The notes below the pieces were generated by a model that was not told the origin of the DNA, did no database searches, and saw only the letters and a list, made by a program, of their open reading frames with translations. Source: Hydrocarboniphaga sp. (lineage in GTDB: Bacteria; Pseudomonadota; Gammaproteobacteria; Nevskiales; Nevskiaceae). Taken from it: a stretch of 43,948 bases of DNA. The position numbers and the translations under genes are program-made. The stretch spans positions 1 to 43,948 of the forward strand of contig NZ_JAQGNT010000080.1 in assembly GCF_028291725.1 (NCBI RefSeq), read 5' to 3'. This document shows positions 8,120 through 15,293 of this stretch, piece after piece (the stretch's first letter is position 1; each line of letters opens with the position of its first letter).

Positions 8120-10096
8120 TCAGCGCTTGCCCGCCGTCAGCGACAGGATCAGCTCGTTCAGGCGATCGAAGCCCACCGGCTTGGTCACGTGTGCGGTAAA
8201 CCCGGCGTCGCGACAGCGGCGGATATCGTCGTCCATGCCGTAGCCGGTCATTGCGATCGACGGCGCGGTCTGGTGCTGGATGAAGCAGCGCACCACGTCC
8301 ATGCCGTCGCCATCCGGCAGGCCCAGATCGCTGATCAGCAGATCGAAGCTCCCTTGGCCGGCCTTGTGCCGCGCCTGCTCCACATTCGCCGCCGCCTCGA
8401 CCGTATGGCCGCTCATGCTCAGTAGGGTCACCATCGCCAGGCTCGTGTCCTGATTGTCTTCGACCAGCAGGATACGCAGCGGCCTGGTACTGGCCGGCAT
8501 TTTGATCGGGGTCTGCCAGGCTTCGACCGCGGCCGTGGTCAGCGGCAGCGTCATCGTGAAGCTCGCGCCCCGGCCTTCGCCGGCGCTGAAGGCGACGAGG
8601 TCGCCGCCGTGCCGCAAGGTCAGCGCATGCGCGATCGCCAGCCCCAGCCCAAGGCCGCCGAACTGGCGCGTGATCGAGGTATCGGCCTGCTCGAACGCGG
8701 AGAAGATTTTCGGCATCGCCACGTCGCCGATACCGATGCCGCTGTCGGTGACGCGGACCGAGATGTGCTGATCGTCGGGATTGCTGGTTTCCACGACGAT
8801 GGCGCCATCGGTCGGCGTGAACTTGATCGCGTTGCGCAGCAGGTTCCAGACGATCTGCTGCACGCGCGCGGCATCGCCGTTGATGCGGGTACGGGCGGCA
8901 TGCAGGCGAGCGTCGACGCGCAGATTCTTGTCGTCGGCTTCGACACGCGCGTTCTCGATCAGCTCGGCCAGCGAGGCATGCAAGTCCAGCGGCGCGAGTT
9001 CGAGGCTCAGCTTGTCGTGAGAGATGGTGTTCAGATCGAGCAGGTCGTCGATGAGTCGGGCTTCGAGTTCGATATTGCGCCGGATCAGCGGCAAAAGCTC
9101 GGACAGACCCTCGGGCAGCTGCGCGTGTCGGTCGATGAAGCGCTGTTCGATGAACGTGGTCGCCGCGAGGATCGGCGTCAGCGGTGTGCGCAGCTCATGC
9201 GACAGCATCGCCAGAAAACGATCCTTGGCCGCGTTCGCGGCTTCGGCCTGCTCCTTGGCCAGGCGCAGCGCATCGGCGGCGCGGTGGCTTTCGGTGGTGT
9301 CGCGGATGATCTTGGAGAAGCCGATCAGTTCGCCCTCGTCGTTGCGGATCGCGGTAGTCACCATCGATGCGAAGAACACGACGCCGGTACGGCTGGTCAG
9401 CCAGCGGTCGCGTACATGGCTGCCCTTGTGCAGCGCACCGTTCAACGACTGCAGCACCTCGTTGTCGCCGTTGCCGGGTTCGCCCGCGGACTCACCCGCA
9501 TAGAGGCGACTGACCGATTCGCCGGTGATCTCGTCGGCGCGGTAGCCGAGCAGCCGTTCGGCCGCGCTGTTCCAGCTGAGGATGTTGCCGTTGCGGTCGA
9601 GGCCGATTACCGCGTAGTCGCGCAGCGCGTCGACCAGCAGGCGAAAGCCGGTTTCGTACTCGCGCAGCGCACTTTCCGCCTTGATCCGGCTGCGCCGCTC
9701 CTGTGCTTCGCTGATCGCACGCCGTACCGTCATCGGCAGACGCTGCAGACGTTGCTTGAGTACGTAGTCGGTCGCGCCCTGCTTGAGCATCTCGACGGCG
9801 TGCTCTTCGCCGAGCACGCCGGAGACGAAAATGAAAGGCACGTCGGGCACCTCCCGGAGTGCAATCGCCAGCGCCTCCGGCCCGGAGAACATCGGCAGCA
9901 TGAAGTCGGCGAGAATCACGTCGAACACCTGCGAGCGCAGCTGCGTCCGGAAATCGCGCTCGCTGTCCACCAGCGTGACCTTGCATTCGCAATTCAGTTG
10001 AGCCAGCTGCGCCTGGGTCAGCTCGGCATCCCGCGGGCTGTCTTCAACCAGCAGGATGTTGAGCCGGCTTGGCCAGGTGGGCGGCGAATGGGTCAT
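8120..10096 (-). CDS. Hybrid sensor kinase, REC-PAS-HisKA-HATPase-REC
   Basis: A 658-residue cytoplasmic hybrid histidine kinase with no membrane segment. In order: an N-terminal receiver (about 12-128, phospho-acceptor D64 in LADFMLP), a PAS domain (about 152-272), a dimerisation/phosphorylation helix with H300 (MLSHELRTPL), a GHKL ATPase (N422 in RNAIKF, G1 box DSGIGIG near 451, G2 GLGLGLAI near 481), and a C-terminal receiver (about 540-655, D590 in LLISDLGLPDGDG). The N-terminal receiver implies an input from another kinase; the output partner is not in the window. ATG 10096 is chosen because the 48 upstream in-frame codons run into repeat A2; its ribosome site is weak. It belongs to a four-gene run of signalling proteins to 14965. 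Confidence 0.93.
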   Translation of the reverse strand: MTHSPPTWPSRLNILLVEDSPRDAELTQAQLAQLNCECKVTLVDSERDFRTQLRSQVFDVILADFMLPMFSGPEALAIALREVPDVPFIFVSGVLGEEHAVEMLKQGATDYVLKQRLQRLPMTVRRAISEAQERRSRIKAESALREYETGFRLLVDALRDYAVIGLDRNGNILSWNSAAERLLGYRADEITGESVSRLYAGESAGEPGNGDNEVLQSLNGALHKGSHVRDRWLTSRTGVVFFASMVTTAIRNDEGELIGFSKIIRDTTESHRAADALRLAKEQAEAANAAKDRFLAMLSHELRTPLTPILAATTFIEQRFIDRHAQLPEGLSELLPLIRRNIELEARLIDDLLDLNTISHDKLSLELAPLDLHASLAELIENARVEADDKNLRVDARLHAARTRINGDAARVQQIVWNLLRNAIKFTPTDGAIVVETSNPDDQHISVRVTDSGIGIGDVAMPKIFSAFEQADTSITRQFGGLGLGLAIAHALTLRHGGDLVAFSAGEGRGASFTMTLPLTTAAVEAWQTPIKMPASTRPLRILLVEDNQDTSLAMVTLLSMSGHTVEAAANVEQARHKAGQGSFDLLISDLGLPDGDGMDVVRCFIQHQTAPSIAMTGYGMDDDIRRCRDAGFTAHVTKPVGFDRLNELILSLTAGKR

Positions 10097-10187
10097 TGGC
10101 CCAGGCTCTTGTCGATCTTGACTGCGTTGGCAGCAGCTTGCGCAAGCCAAGCTGAAGGAAAGCTGAGTCGGTGGCCCGGAACTCCGT

Positions 10188-10285
10188 GCGCAATGCGTAG
10201 GTCGGCAATCCTTTGCCGACGTGTACCCTCGAATGCGCAATCACGGCCTGATGTCGGCAAAGGATTGCCGACCTACGCATTGCGC
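10188..10285. repeat. Palindromic repeat, family A (copy A2)
   Basis: Same core as A1, with the palindrome extended outward: GCGCAATGCGTAGGTC at the left is matched by its complement at the right end (to 10285). It lies upstream of the hybrid kinase gene, immediately beyond the terminator at 10292-10320. The gap 10097-10518 (422 bases) is fully accounted for by this repeat, the terminator and the family E palindrome. Confidence 0.9.
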
Positions 10286-10291
10286 TTGAAA

Positions 10292-10320
10292 CAAAAAAGC
10301 CGCCCCGTTGCCGGGGCGGC
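10292..10320 (-). terminator. Rho-independent terminator of the CpxP/Spy-like gene
   Basis: On the minus strand a 9-base-pair GC stem (10320-10312 with 10307-10299, loop of four) is followed directly by a run of Ts (complement of 10298-10292, then GTTT). It faces transcription coming from the CpxP/Spy-like gene whose stop is at 10519; the family E palindrome lies between. Confidence 0.85.
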
Positions 10321-10337
10321 CTTCGACACTCATGCTT

Positions 10338-10498
10338 AGTGCCTCGTTTCCCAAGTACGGTCACGAATCCGCGGCGGAGTTTCGCGCCTGGCGGCGTTGC
10401 GACTCCTCGCCATAGCGGGGCTATGCCTCGTCGTCGCGCCTTGCCAGTCGCAAAACTCCGGGTGCGCCTTCGTGACCGTACTTGGGAAACGAGGCACT
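10338..10498. repeat. Long imperfect palindrome, family E (MITE-like)
   Basis: Perfect 30-base terminal inverted repeats, 10338-10367 and 10469-10498 (right arm starts TTCGTGACCGTACTTGGG). The interior is also an imperfect palindrome: about 40 bases starting GGAGTTTCGCGCC pair with a complement ending CGCAAAACTCC around GGGGC. No open reading frame of note and no clear target-site duplication. It sits between the CpxP-like stop and its terminator, so the 3' end of that mRNA should contain a very long hairpin. Only one copy is in this window. Confidence 0.85.
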
Positions 10499-10518
10499 TG
10501 GTTGCAGAAGCCTGCGTA

Positions 10519-10974
10519 TCAGCGCGGCTCCGGGCCTTCAGGCCGTTCCGGGCGGTTGGCGAGTTCGGTCGCCAGCTTGCTGCGCTGGTCGGCCGTCAGC
10601 ACGCCGTAGACCTGGGTGCGGATCTCGGCGAACTTCTGCACGCGTTCGCGAGCTTCCGCGGCTTCGGCGTCGGCGAGTTTGGCGGTCAGCGAGCGGAACT
10701 CGTTGCTGCCGGGCACGGCGAGGTCGTAGCTGCGATGAAGATCGTGCATCGCTTCGCGGCTGGCCTTGCCTTGTTCGCGGCCGGCGTCGAAAAAGCCCTT
10801 GATCTGCGCGCGCTGCGCGTCGCTCAGATTCAGATCCTGGAGTTCATGCAGGTAGGGACCGCCCGGGCCGGGTCCGTGGCCATGCCCTTCGGGACCAGGA
10901 CCCTTGCCGGCGAAGGCGACGCCGGACAAGGCAAGGCTGGCAATCAGGGAAGCAGAGCTAATAAAGCGGCGCAT
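10519..10974 (-). CDS. Periplasmic CpxP/Spy-family protein (LTxxQ motifs)
   Basis: A 151-residue secreted helical protein. A signal peptide (about 1-22, cleavage after AFA) is followed by a Gly/Pro/His-rich linker (23-40) and a helical domain with two LTxxQ-type motifs, LSDAQ (50-54) and LTADQ (126-130), the hallmark of CpxP and Spy. CpxP restrains the CpxA sensor and Spy is a periplasmic chaperone; sequence alone does not decide between them, but the divergent position next to a cpxRA-like pair favours a CpxP role. AGGAG lies six bases before the ATG at 10974. On the minus strand TTGAGA (11066-11061), a 16-base spacer and AATACT (11044-11039) form a plausible promoter just downstream of the CpxR box. 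The His-rich linker (HGHGPGPGG) could bind metal. Confidence 0.88.
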   Translation of the reverse strand: MRRFISSASLIASLALSGVAFAGKGPGPEGHGHGPGPGGPYLHELQDLNLSDAQRAQIKGFFDAGREQGKASREAMHDLHRSYDLAVPGSNEFRSLTAKLADAEAAEARERVQKFAEIRTQVYGVLTADQRSKLATELANRPERPEGPEPR

Positions 10975-11038
10975 TTGGATCTCCTAAGGCGTGCATCCAT
11001 GCGTTCAGGACAGTGGGAGGATGCGGTGAAAGTGCAGG

Positions 11039-11066
11039 AGTATTTAAGCGCAGCCGCCGATCTCAA
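11039..11066 (-). promoter_or_regulatory. Possible promoter of the CpxP/Spy-like gene
   Basis: TTGAGA (-35, five of six consensus bases), 16-base spacer, AATACT (-10, four of six). The CpxR box ends 14 bases upstream of the -35, a placement suited to activation. The -10 is weak, as expected for an activator-dependent promoter, and the call rests on pattern only. Confidence 0.4.
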
Positions 11067-11080
11067 AACGTTGCGCGGCG

Positions 11081-11095
11081 GTAAAGAACGGTAAA
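11081..11095. promoter_or_regulatory. CpxR binding site, exact consensus
   Basis: GTAAAGAACGGTAAA matches the E. coli CpxR consensus GTAAA-N5-GTAAA at every defined position. It lies in the 172-base gap between the divergent CpxP-like and CpxR-like genes, where E. coli also carries CpxR control of cpxP and cpxRA. This predicts autoregulation and stress induction of the CpxP-like gene. Confidence 0.8.
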
Positions 11096-11146
11096 CCGGT
11101 GAGCACGGCCTTGCGGTCGCCGCGCTGTCGGGGAACAGTACGCTGC

Positions 11147-11854
11147 ATGAACAAGACTCCGAACCGCATCCTGATCGCGGACGACGATCGCGAGCTTTGC
11201 CGGCTGCTGCAGGACTATCTGGGCCGCGAGGGCTTCGAGGTCGACGTGGTGCACGACGGCAACGGCGCGCTCGACCGGCTGGCCGATCCGTCGCGCCGGC
11301 CCGATCTGATGATTCTCGACGTGACCATGCCGGGCCGCGACGGCCTGCAGACGCTGTCCGAACTGCGCGCGCGTCACGGCTTGCCGGTGATCATGCTGTC
11401 GGCGCGCGGCGAGCCGGTAGACCGCGTGGTCGGGCTCGAACTCGGCGCCGACGATTACCTGTCCAAGCCCTGCCTGCCGCGCGAGTTGCTCGCGCGGATT
11501 CGCGCGCGCCTGCGCCAGTCGTCGCCGGCCCTGCCGCCGGCGGTACAGGTGGGGCCGCTGCGCCTGTTCCCCGGCGAGCGGCGGGCACTGCTCAATGCCG
11601 CCGAGCTGGAACTGACCGGTGCCGAATTCTCGCTGCTGCTGGCGCTGGCGCAGCGCGCCGGCCAGGTCGTGGACAAGGCCCTGCTGACGCGCGAAGCGCT
11701 CGGCCGCGAGATCGAGCGCTTCGATCGTAGCGTCGACGTGCATCTGTCGCGCTTGCGGCGCAAGCTTGCAGACGCTTCCCCGCAGGCGCCGCGCATCGAG
11801 GCGATCCGGGGCGCCGGCTATCAATTGATACTGCCGGCCGGCGGCCTGCAGTGA
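11147..11854 (+). CDS. cpxR: OmpR/CpxR-family response regulator
   Basis: A 235-residue DNA-binding response regulator. The receiver domain (about 6-122) has the acidic pair DDD at 12-14, phospho-acceptor D58 (MILDVTMPG), S85 and K107 (SKP). The winged-helix effector (about 133-231) ends with the OmpR-type VDVHLSRLRRKL and IRGAGYQL. The ATG at 11147 gives the usual N-terminus; a GTG at 11099 would add 16 residues and place the CpxR box almost at the start codon. The stop overlaps the GTG start of the kinase (GTGA at 11851-11854), so the two are translationally coupled. CpxR identity rests on similarity, the divergent CpxP-like gene and the exact GTAAA-N5-GTAAA site at 11081. Confidence 0.9.
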   Translation: MNKTPNRILIADDDRELCRLLQDYLGREGFEVDVVHDGNGALDRLADPSRRPDLMILDVTMPGRDGLQTLSELRARHGLPVIMLSARGEPVDRVVGLELGADDYLSKPCLPRELLARIRARLRQSSPALPPAVQVGPLRLFPGERRALLNAAELELTGAEFSLLLALAQRAGQVVDKALLTREALGREIERFDRSVDVHLSRLRRKLADASPQAPRIEAIRGAGYQLILPAGGLQ

Positions 11855-13218
11855 GCCGGCTTTATCTGCGGCTGCTGCTGTGGTTCTGCGTCGCCAACGT
11901 GGCGACGATGGTGGTGTCGGTGTTCGTCACCGAGCGCATCGCGCGCTATTCCTACGGCGACGATCCCGACTGGGCCGAGATTGCCGAGCAGGCCAACAGC
12001 GCCTACATCGAGCACGGTCAGCCCGGGCTGATCAACTGGATCGAGAGCCAGCGCCGCCGCGGTATCGAAGCCAGGCTCTACGAAAACGAGCAGAGCCTCG
12101 GCGGCCCGGCGCTACCGATGCCGCGGCCGCCGCCGGAGCTGTTGTTTTCCGATAGCCCCGAGAGACGTCCGCCGCCGGGTGAACGCGTCGCCGGTCACAT
12201 CATGTTCGGCCGCGACGGCGTGCCGCGCCGCCTGATCACCGTTGCTCAGGTCGTGGTCGGCCGTGACGGTGTGACGCGCCAGCTCGTCGCGATGCGCCGG
12301 CCGCGGCCGCCATTCCCGCGGATGGAGCAAGTGCTGGCGACGCAGATCGGCGTGTCGACCCTGGTGATCGGTATCGTCGGCTGGTGGATCGCCCGCACCA
12401 TTGCGCGGCCGGTGGCGGCGGTCAGAGCCGCGGCACGGCGGTTCGCGTCCGGCGATCTGGCGGCGCGTGTGCCGCCACGCTTCACCCGGTCCAGTGATGA
12501 AGTCGGCGATCTGGCGCGCGACTTCGACCGCATGGCGGGCCGTATCGAGACCCTGGTGACCAGCGAGCGCGGCGTGCTGCAGGACGTGTCGCACGAGCTG
12601 CGCTCGCCGCTGGCGCGTTTGCATCTGCTGCTGGACCTGGCGCGGCGCACGCCCACTGAGGAGGCGGCCGCGCATTTTGATCGCGCCGAGCACGAAATCA
12701 GCCGCCTGGACTTGCTGATCGGCCAGGCGCTGGCGCTATCGCGGCTGGAAACCGATCTGCCGGGATCGGACCGCCAGCCGTTCGATCTCAGCGAACTGCT
12801 GCGCAGCCGCATCAAAGACTGGCAGCTCGAAGCCGGCACACGCGGCATCGGACTGGAACTGGTCGAGCTGCCGGCGATTTCGATCGCCGGCAGCCAGGAG
12901 CTGATCGGGCGTGCGATCGACAACCTGCTGGCGAATGCGATCAAGTTCAGCGACGACGGCGGGCGAGTGCAGATCGGCCTGTCGCGACGCGACGGTGGTG
13001 CCGAAATCCGCGTTCGCGATCGCGGACCGGGCGTGCCGGCGGAAGATCTGCCGCGCCTGTTCCGGCCTTTTTTTCGCGGCACCAACGCAGCCCGCGCCGA
13101 AGGTCACGGACTGGGGCTGGCGATCATCCAGCGCGTCGTGATCGCGCATCGCGGCAGCGTGACCGCAGCGAATGCCGAAGGCGGCGGGCTGGAAGTGGTG
13201 CTGCGCCTGCCGGCGTAG
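11851..13218 (+). CDS. cpxA: CpxA-like sensor histidine kinase
   Basis: A 455-residue inner-membrane kinase. Membrane segment 1 is at about 7-26, a periplasmic domain of about 130 residues follows (with a Pro-rich middle, MPRPPPELL), and membrane segment 2 is at about 163-182. HAMP spans about 183-237, H248 (DVSHELRSPL) is the phosphorylation site, and the GHKL ATPase has NLLANAIKFS, DRGPGVP and GHGLGLAI. It should respond to envelope stress and phosphorylate the coupled regulator. The start is a GTG overlapping the regulator's stop. Its own TAG stop (13216-13218) lies inside the first bases of palindromic repeat A3, so the last residues (LPA) abut the repeat. Confidence 0.88.
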   Translation: MSRLYLRLLLWFCVANVATMVVSVFVTERIARYSYGDDPDWAEIAEQANSAYIEHGQPGLINWIESQRRRGIEARLYENEQSLGGPALPMPRPPPELLFSDSPERRPPPGERVAGHIMFGRDGVPRRLITVAQVVVGRDGVTRQLVAMRRPRPPFPRMEQVLATQIGVSTLVIGIVGWWIARTIARPVAAVRAAARRFASGDLAARVPPRFTRSSDEVGDLARDFDRMAGRIETLVTSERGVLQDVSHELRSPLARLHLLLDLARRTPTEEAAAHFDRAEHEISRLDLLIGQALALSRLETDLPGSDRQPFDLSELLRSRIKDWQLEAGTRGIGLELVELPAISIAGSQELIGRAIDNLLANAIKFSDDGGRVQIGLSRRDGGAEIRVRDRGPGVPAEDLPRLFRPFFRGTNAARAEGHGLGLAIIQRVVIAHRGSVTAANAEGGGLEVVLRLPA

Positions 13219-13294
13219 GTCGGCGATCCTTTGCCGACGCCTGCCTCCGGATGCGCAATCACCACCTCATGTCGGCAAAGGATTGCCGACCTAC
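13215..13294. repeat. Palindromic repeat, family A (copy A3) carrying two stop codons
   Basis: Arms start with GTAGGTCGGCGATCC on the left and end GATTGCCGACCTAC on the right. The TAG within GTAGG on the plus strand (13216-13218) is the stop of the CpxA-like gene. The equivalent TAG on the minus strand (13293-13291) is the stop of the convergent REC-kinase gene. The repeat therefore fills the whole gap between two convergent genes and supplies both termination codons. Confidence 0.9.
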
Positions 13295-14385
13295 GCTTTC
13301 GGCAATACAAACCGCAAGGCTGCACCGCCGTCGCCGCGATTCTCGGCCCAGATCCGGCCGCCGTGCGCTTCGACGATGCCGCGTGTGATGTACAGGCCCA
13401 GGCCGGTTCCGCCGCGCGCCTCGCGGCCGCCCGACCAGTACGGATCGAACAATTTGTCCAGATCGCCGTCCTTGATGCCGGGACCGGTGTCTACGACCGA
13501 GAAGCGCACACTGTCTCGCTCGACCAGCGCGCTGACGACGATGCTCGCGCCGGTGTCGCAAAACTTGATCGCGTTGCCGATCAGGTTGGAGAAAACCTGC
13601 AGCATGCGTTGCCGGTCGAACTGCAGATCGCCGTTGTCCTGCGGCATCTCGCAGCGCAGATCGATGCGTTTTTTCTGTGCCGCAGGCTGCCACGCGGCCA
13701 CAGCCTCGCCGAGCAGGCCGGCGACTTCGCCGCGCCGGGTCTGGATCGACAGCCGGCCGGAGCGCAGTGTCGCCATGTCAAGCAGATCGGCAATCATGCG
13801 CTGCATGCGTTCGACCGAGCGTTGCAGCATGCCGGCGATTTCCAGTGTCTGCGGCTCGTTCTTCTCGGTGCCGATCTGCTGCAGCATCGAGCCTGCCATC
13901 GCGACCACGTTCAGCGGGTCACGGAGATCGTGAGATACGACCGCCAGCACATCGTCGCGAACCTGCAGCGCCCGGGCCAGCTCCTGCTTGCGCCGATACA
14001 GTGCGAAGAACGTGTCGGCCTTGTGGCGCAGGATGTTGGGGTCGATCGGTTTGAACAGGAAATCGACCGCACCGGTCTCGTAGCCGCGGAAAACACGCTG
14101 AGGTTCGCGCGAAGCGGCGGTGACGAAGATGATCGGCACATGGCGCGAGCGCTCGGTGCCGCGCATCAGTTCGGCGAGCTCGAAGCCGTCCATGTCGGGC
14201 ATGTGCACATCGAGCAGTGCCAGCGCGACGTCGTGCTTCAGCAGCAGCTCCAGCGCCTCGAAGCCGGAGCTTGCGCTGAGTACGTCGACGCCGTCGCCGC
14301 GCAGCAGCGCCTCGAGTGCCGTCAGGTTCTCGGCGACGTCATCGACGATCAGGCATTTAATCGAGTCAGGCGCTGGCATCGGCAT
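13291..14385 (-). CDS. Receiver-histidine kinase hybrid (REC-HisKA-HATPase)
   Basis: A 364-residue cytoplasmic protein. The receiver (about 8-125) has D59 (LLDVHMPDMDG) and K112 in FKP. A coiled linker leads to the phosphorylation helix with H152 (VVSHDLRDPL), then the GHKL ATPase (about 245-362) with NLIGNAIKF, DTGPGI and GGTGLGLYI. This architecture occurs in kinases paired with CheB/CheR-type proteins, and the gene overlaps the upstream CheB-type gene by 20 bases (14366-14385), so they are an operon. ATGs at 14385 and 14379 are both possible starts. The stop is provided by repeat A3. Confidence 0.92.
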   Translation of the reverse strand: MPMPAPDSIKCLIVDDVAENLTALEALLRGDGVDVLSASSGFEALELLLKHDVALALLDVHMPDMDGFELAELMRGTERSRHVPIIFVTAASREPQRVFRGYETGAVDFLFKPIDPNILRHKADTFFALYRRKQELARALQVRDDVLAVVSHDLRDPLNVVAMAGSMLQQIGTEKNEPQTLEIAGMLQRSVERMQRMIADLLDMATLRSGRLSIQTRRGEVAGLLGEAVAAWQPAAQKKRIDLRCEMPQDNGDLQFDRQRMLQVFSNLIGNAIKFCDTGASIVVSALVERDSVRFSVVDTGPGIKDGDLDKLFDPYWSGGREARGGTGLGLYITRGIVEAHGGRIWAENRGDGGAALRFVLPKA

Positions 14386-14965
14386 CCGCCTTCAGTCCGG
14401 CCAGCAGTTCGCCGAGCGCATCGGGGCTCATCAGGTAGCTCGGCAGCGGCACGCGCTCGAGTGCCGCCGCCGGCATCAAGGGCGAACTGGCGGACTCCGG
14501 CGTCTGGATCGCGCACCGGCCGCCGGCTGCTGTGACCTTTGCCATTCCGCGGGCACCGTCTTCGCTGGCGCCGCTGAGCAATACGGCCAGCAGCCGCGAG
14601 CCACAGGCATTGGCTGCGCTTTCGAACAGCACATCGATCGACGGCCGGGAGTAGTTCACCGCAGGGTCCACGGACAGCGCGAGCCTCTGGTTTTTCTCAA
14701 TCAGCAGATGATAGCCGGGCGGCGCGAAATACACGTGGTCTGTCTGCAGCAGTTCCTTGTCGTCGGCCTGCTTCATCGCCAGCGACGAGCGCTCGCCTAG
14801 CAATTCGTGCAGTAGCGCCGGGCCTTCTGCCGGCACATGGACAACGATGACGATCGGCGGCAGCGGATGGTCTGAGCGCCGTGGCAGGATGGTCCGCAAT
14901 ACATCCAGCGATCCGGCGGAGCCGCCGATCGCGATCAGTTGCGGGTTCCATGCGGCCTGGGTCAA
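14366..14965 (-). CDS. Stand-alone CheB-type methylesterase domain
   Basis: A 199-residue protein containing only the CheB catalytic domain, without the usual N-terminal receiver. The serine-hydrolase triad of CheB is present: S16 (GGSAGS), H43 (VVHVPAEGP) and D136 (SGASEDGARG). In chemotaxis CheB removes methyl groups from receptor glutamates; here no receptors, cheR or cheA are in view, so the target is unknown and may be in an alternative, chemosensory-like signalling route with the downstream kinase. The start is TTG at 14965, supported by AGGTG five bases upstream and by the absence of any in-frame ATG before the catalytic serine. Confidence 0.85.
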   Translation of the reverse strand: MTQAAWNPQLIAIGGSAGSLDVLRTILPRRSDHPLPPIVIVVHVPAEGPALLHELLGERSSLAMKQADDKELLQTDHVYFAPPGYHLLIEKNQRLALSVDPAVNYSRPSIDVLFESAANACGSRLLAVLLSGASEDGARGMAKVTAAGGRCAIQTPESASSPLMPAAALERVPLPSYLMSPDALGELLAGLKADADASA

Positions 14966-15089
14966 AGCATCACCTGTGTCCGTCGCTGCCGACGATGGCT
15001 CTTCGGTTCGCTGCTTCGATCAAGCTTGGTAGATGTGTTCCAGGGATTGCAAGCGACTTGGCCGGGCACCGGGCATTCCGACATGACCC

Positions 15090-15114
15090 TTAGGCAATCC
15101 CTTGCCGACCTACC
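15090..15114. repeat. Fragment of palindromic repeat family A
   Basis: TTAGGCAATCCCTTGCCGAC followed by CTAC matches about one arm of family A with the 5' GTCGG damaged. It lies in the 328-base gap 14966-15293, which otherwise holds the nested palindrome at 15179-15215 and the terminator at 15227-15253. Confidence 0.7.
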
Positions 15115-15178
15115 GGCATGGGCTTTCATCAATTGCGATCCACTATGTAACGGCTCCCTGGCATGCCCCCGGGGGCCA

Positions 15179-15215
15179 GTGTCCGCTGGAGTGTCCGCGG
15201 ACATCCGGCGGACAC
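15179..15215. repeat. Nested palindrome built from GTGTCCGC motifs
   Basis: An outer inverted repeat (GTGTCCGCTGGA at 15179-15190 against its near-complement at 15204-15215, 11 of 12 matching) encloses the perfect 12-base palindrome TGTCCGCGGACA (15192-15203). Four half-sites of GTGTCCGC type thus lie within 37 bases. It could be an operator upstream of the CheB-type gene (about 215 bases from its start) or a degraded repeat; nothing decides between these. Confidence 0.6.
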
Positions 15216-15226
15216 CGATCGGCCAC

Positions 15227-15253
15227 AAAAAAGGCGGGCCCGGAGGCCCGCCT
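15227..15253 (-). terminator. Rho-independent terminator of the glycine-zipper gene
   Basis: On the minus strand a 9-base-pair stem (15253-15245 with 15240-15232, loop 15244-15241) is followed by a T-run (complement of 15232-15227). It lies about 40 bases past the stop of the minus-strand gene at 15294. Confidence 0.88.
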
Positions 15254-15293
15254 CGTTGGATCGAACTGAATCTCGACCCAACCCGATCAGCGT

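Noticed and set aside
8609-10339. A 576-codon open frame on the plus strand
   Set aside because: Antisense to the hybrid kinase and running through repeat A2; no domain.
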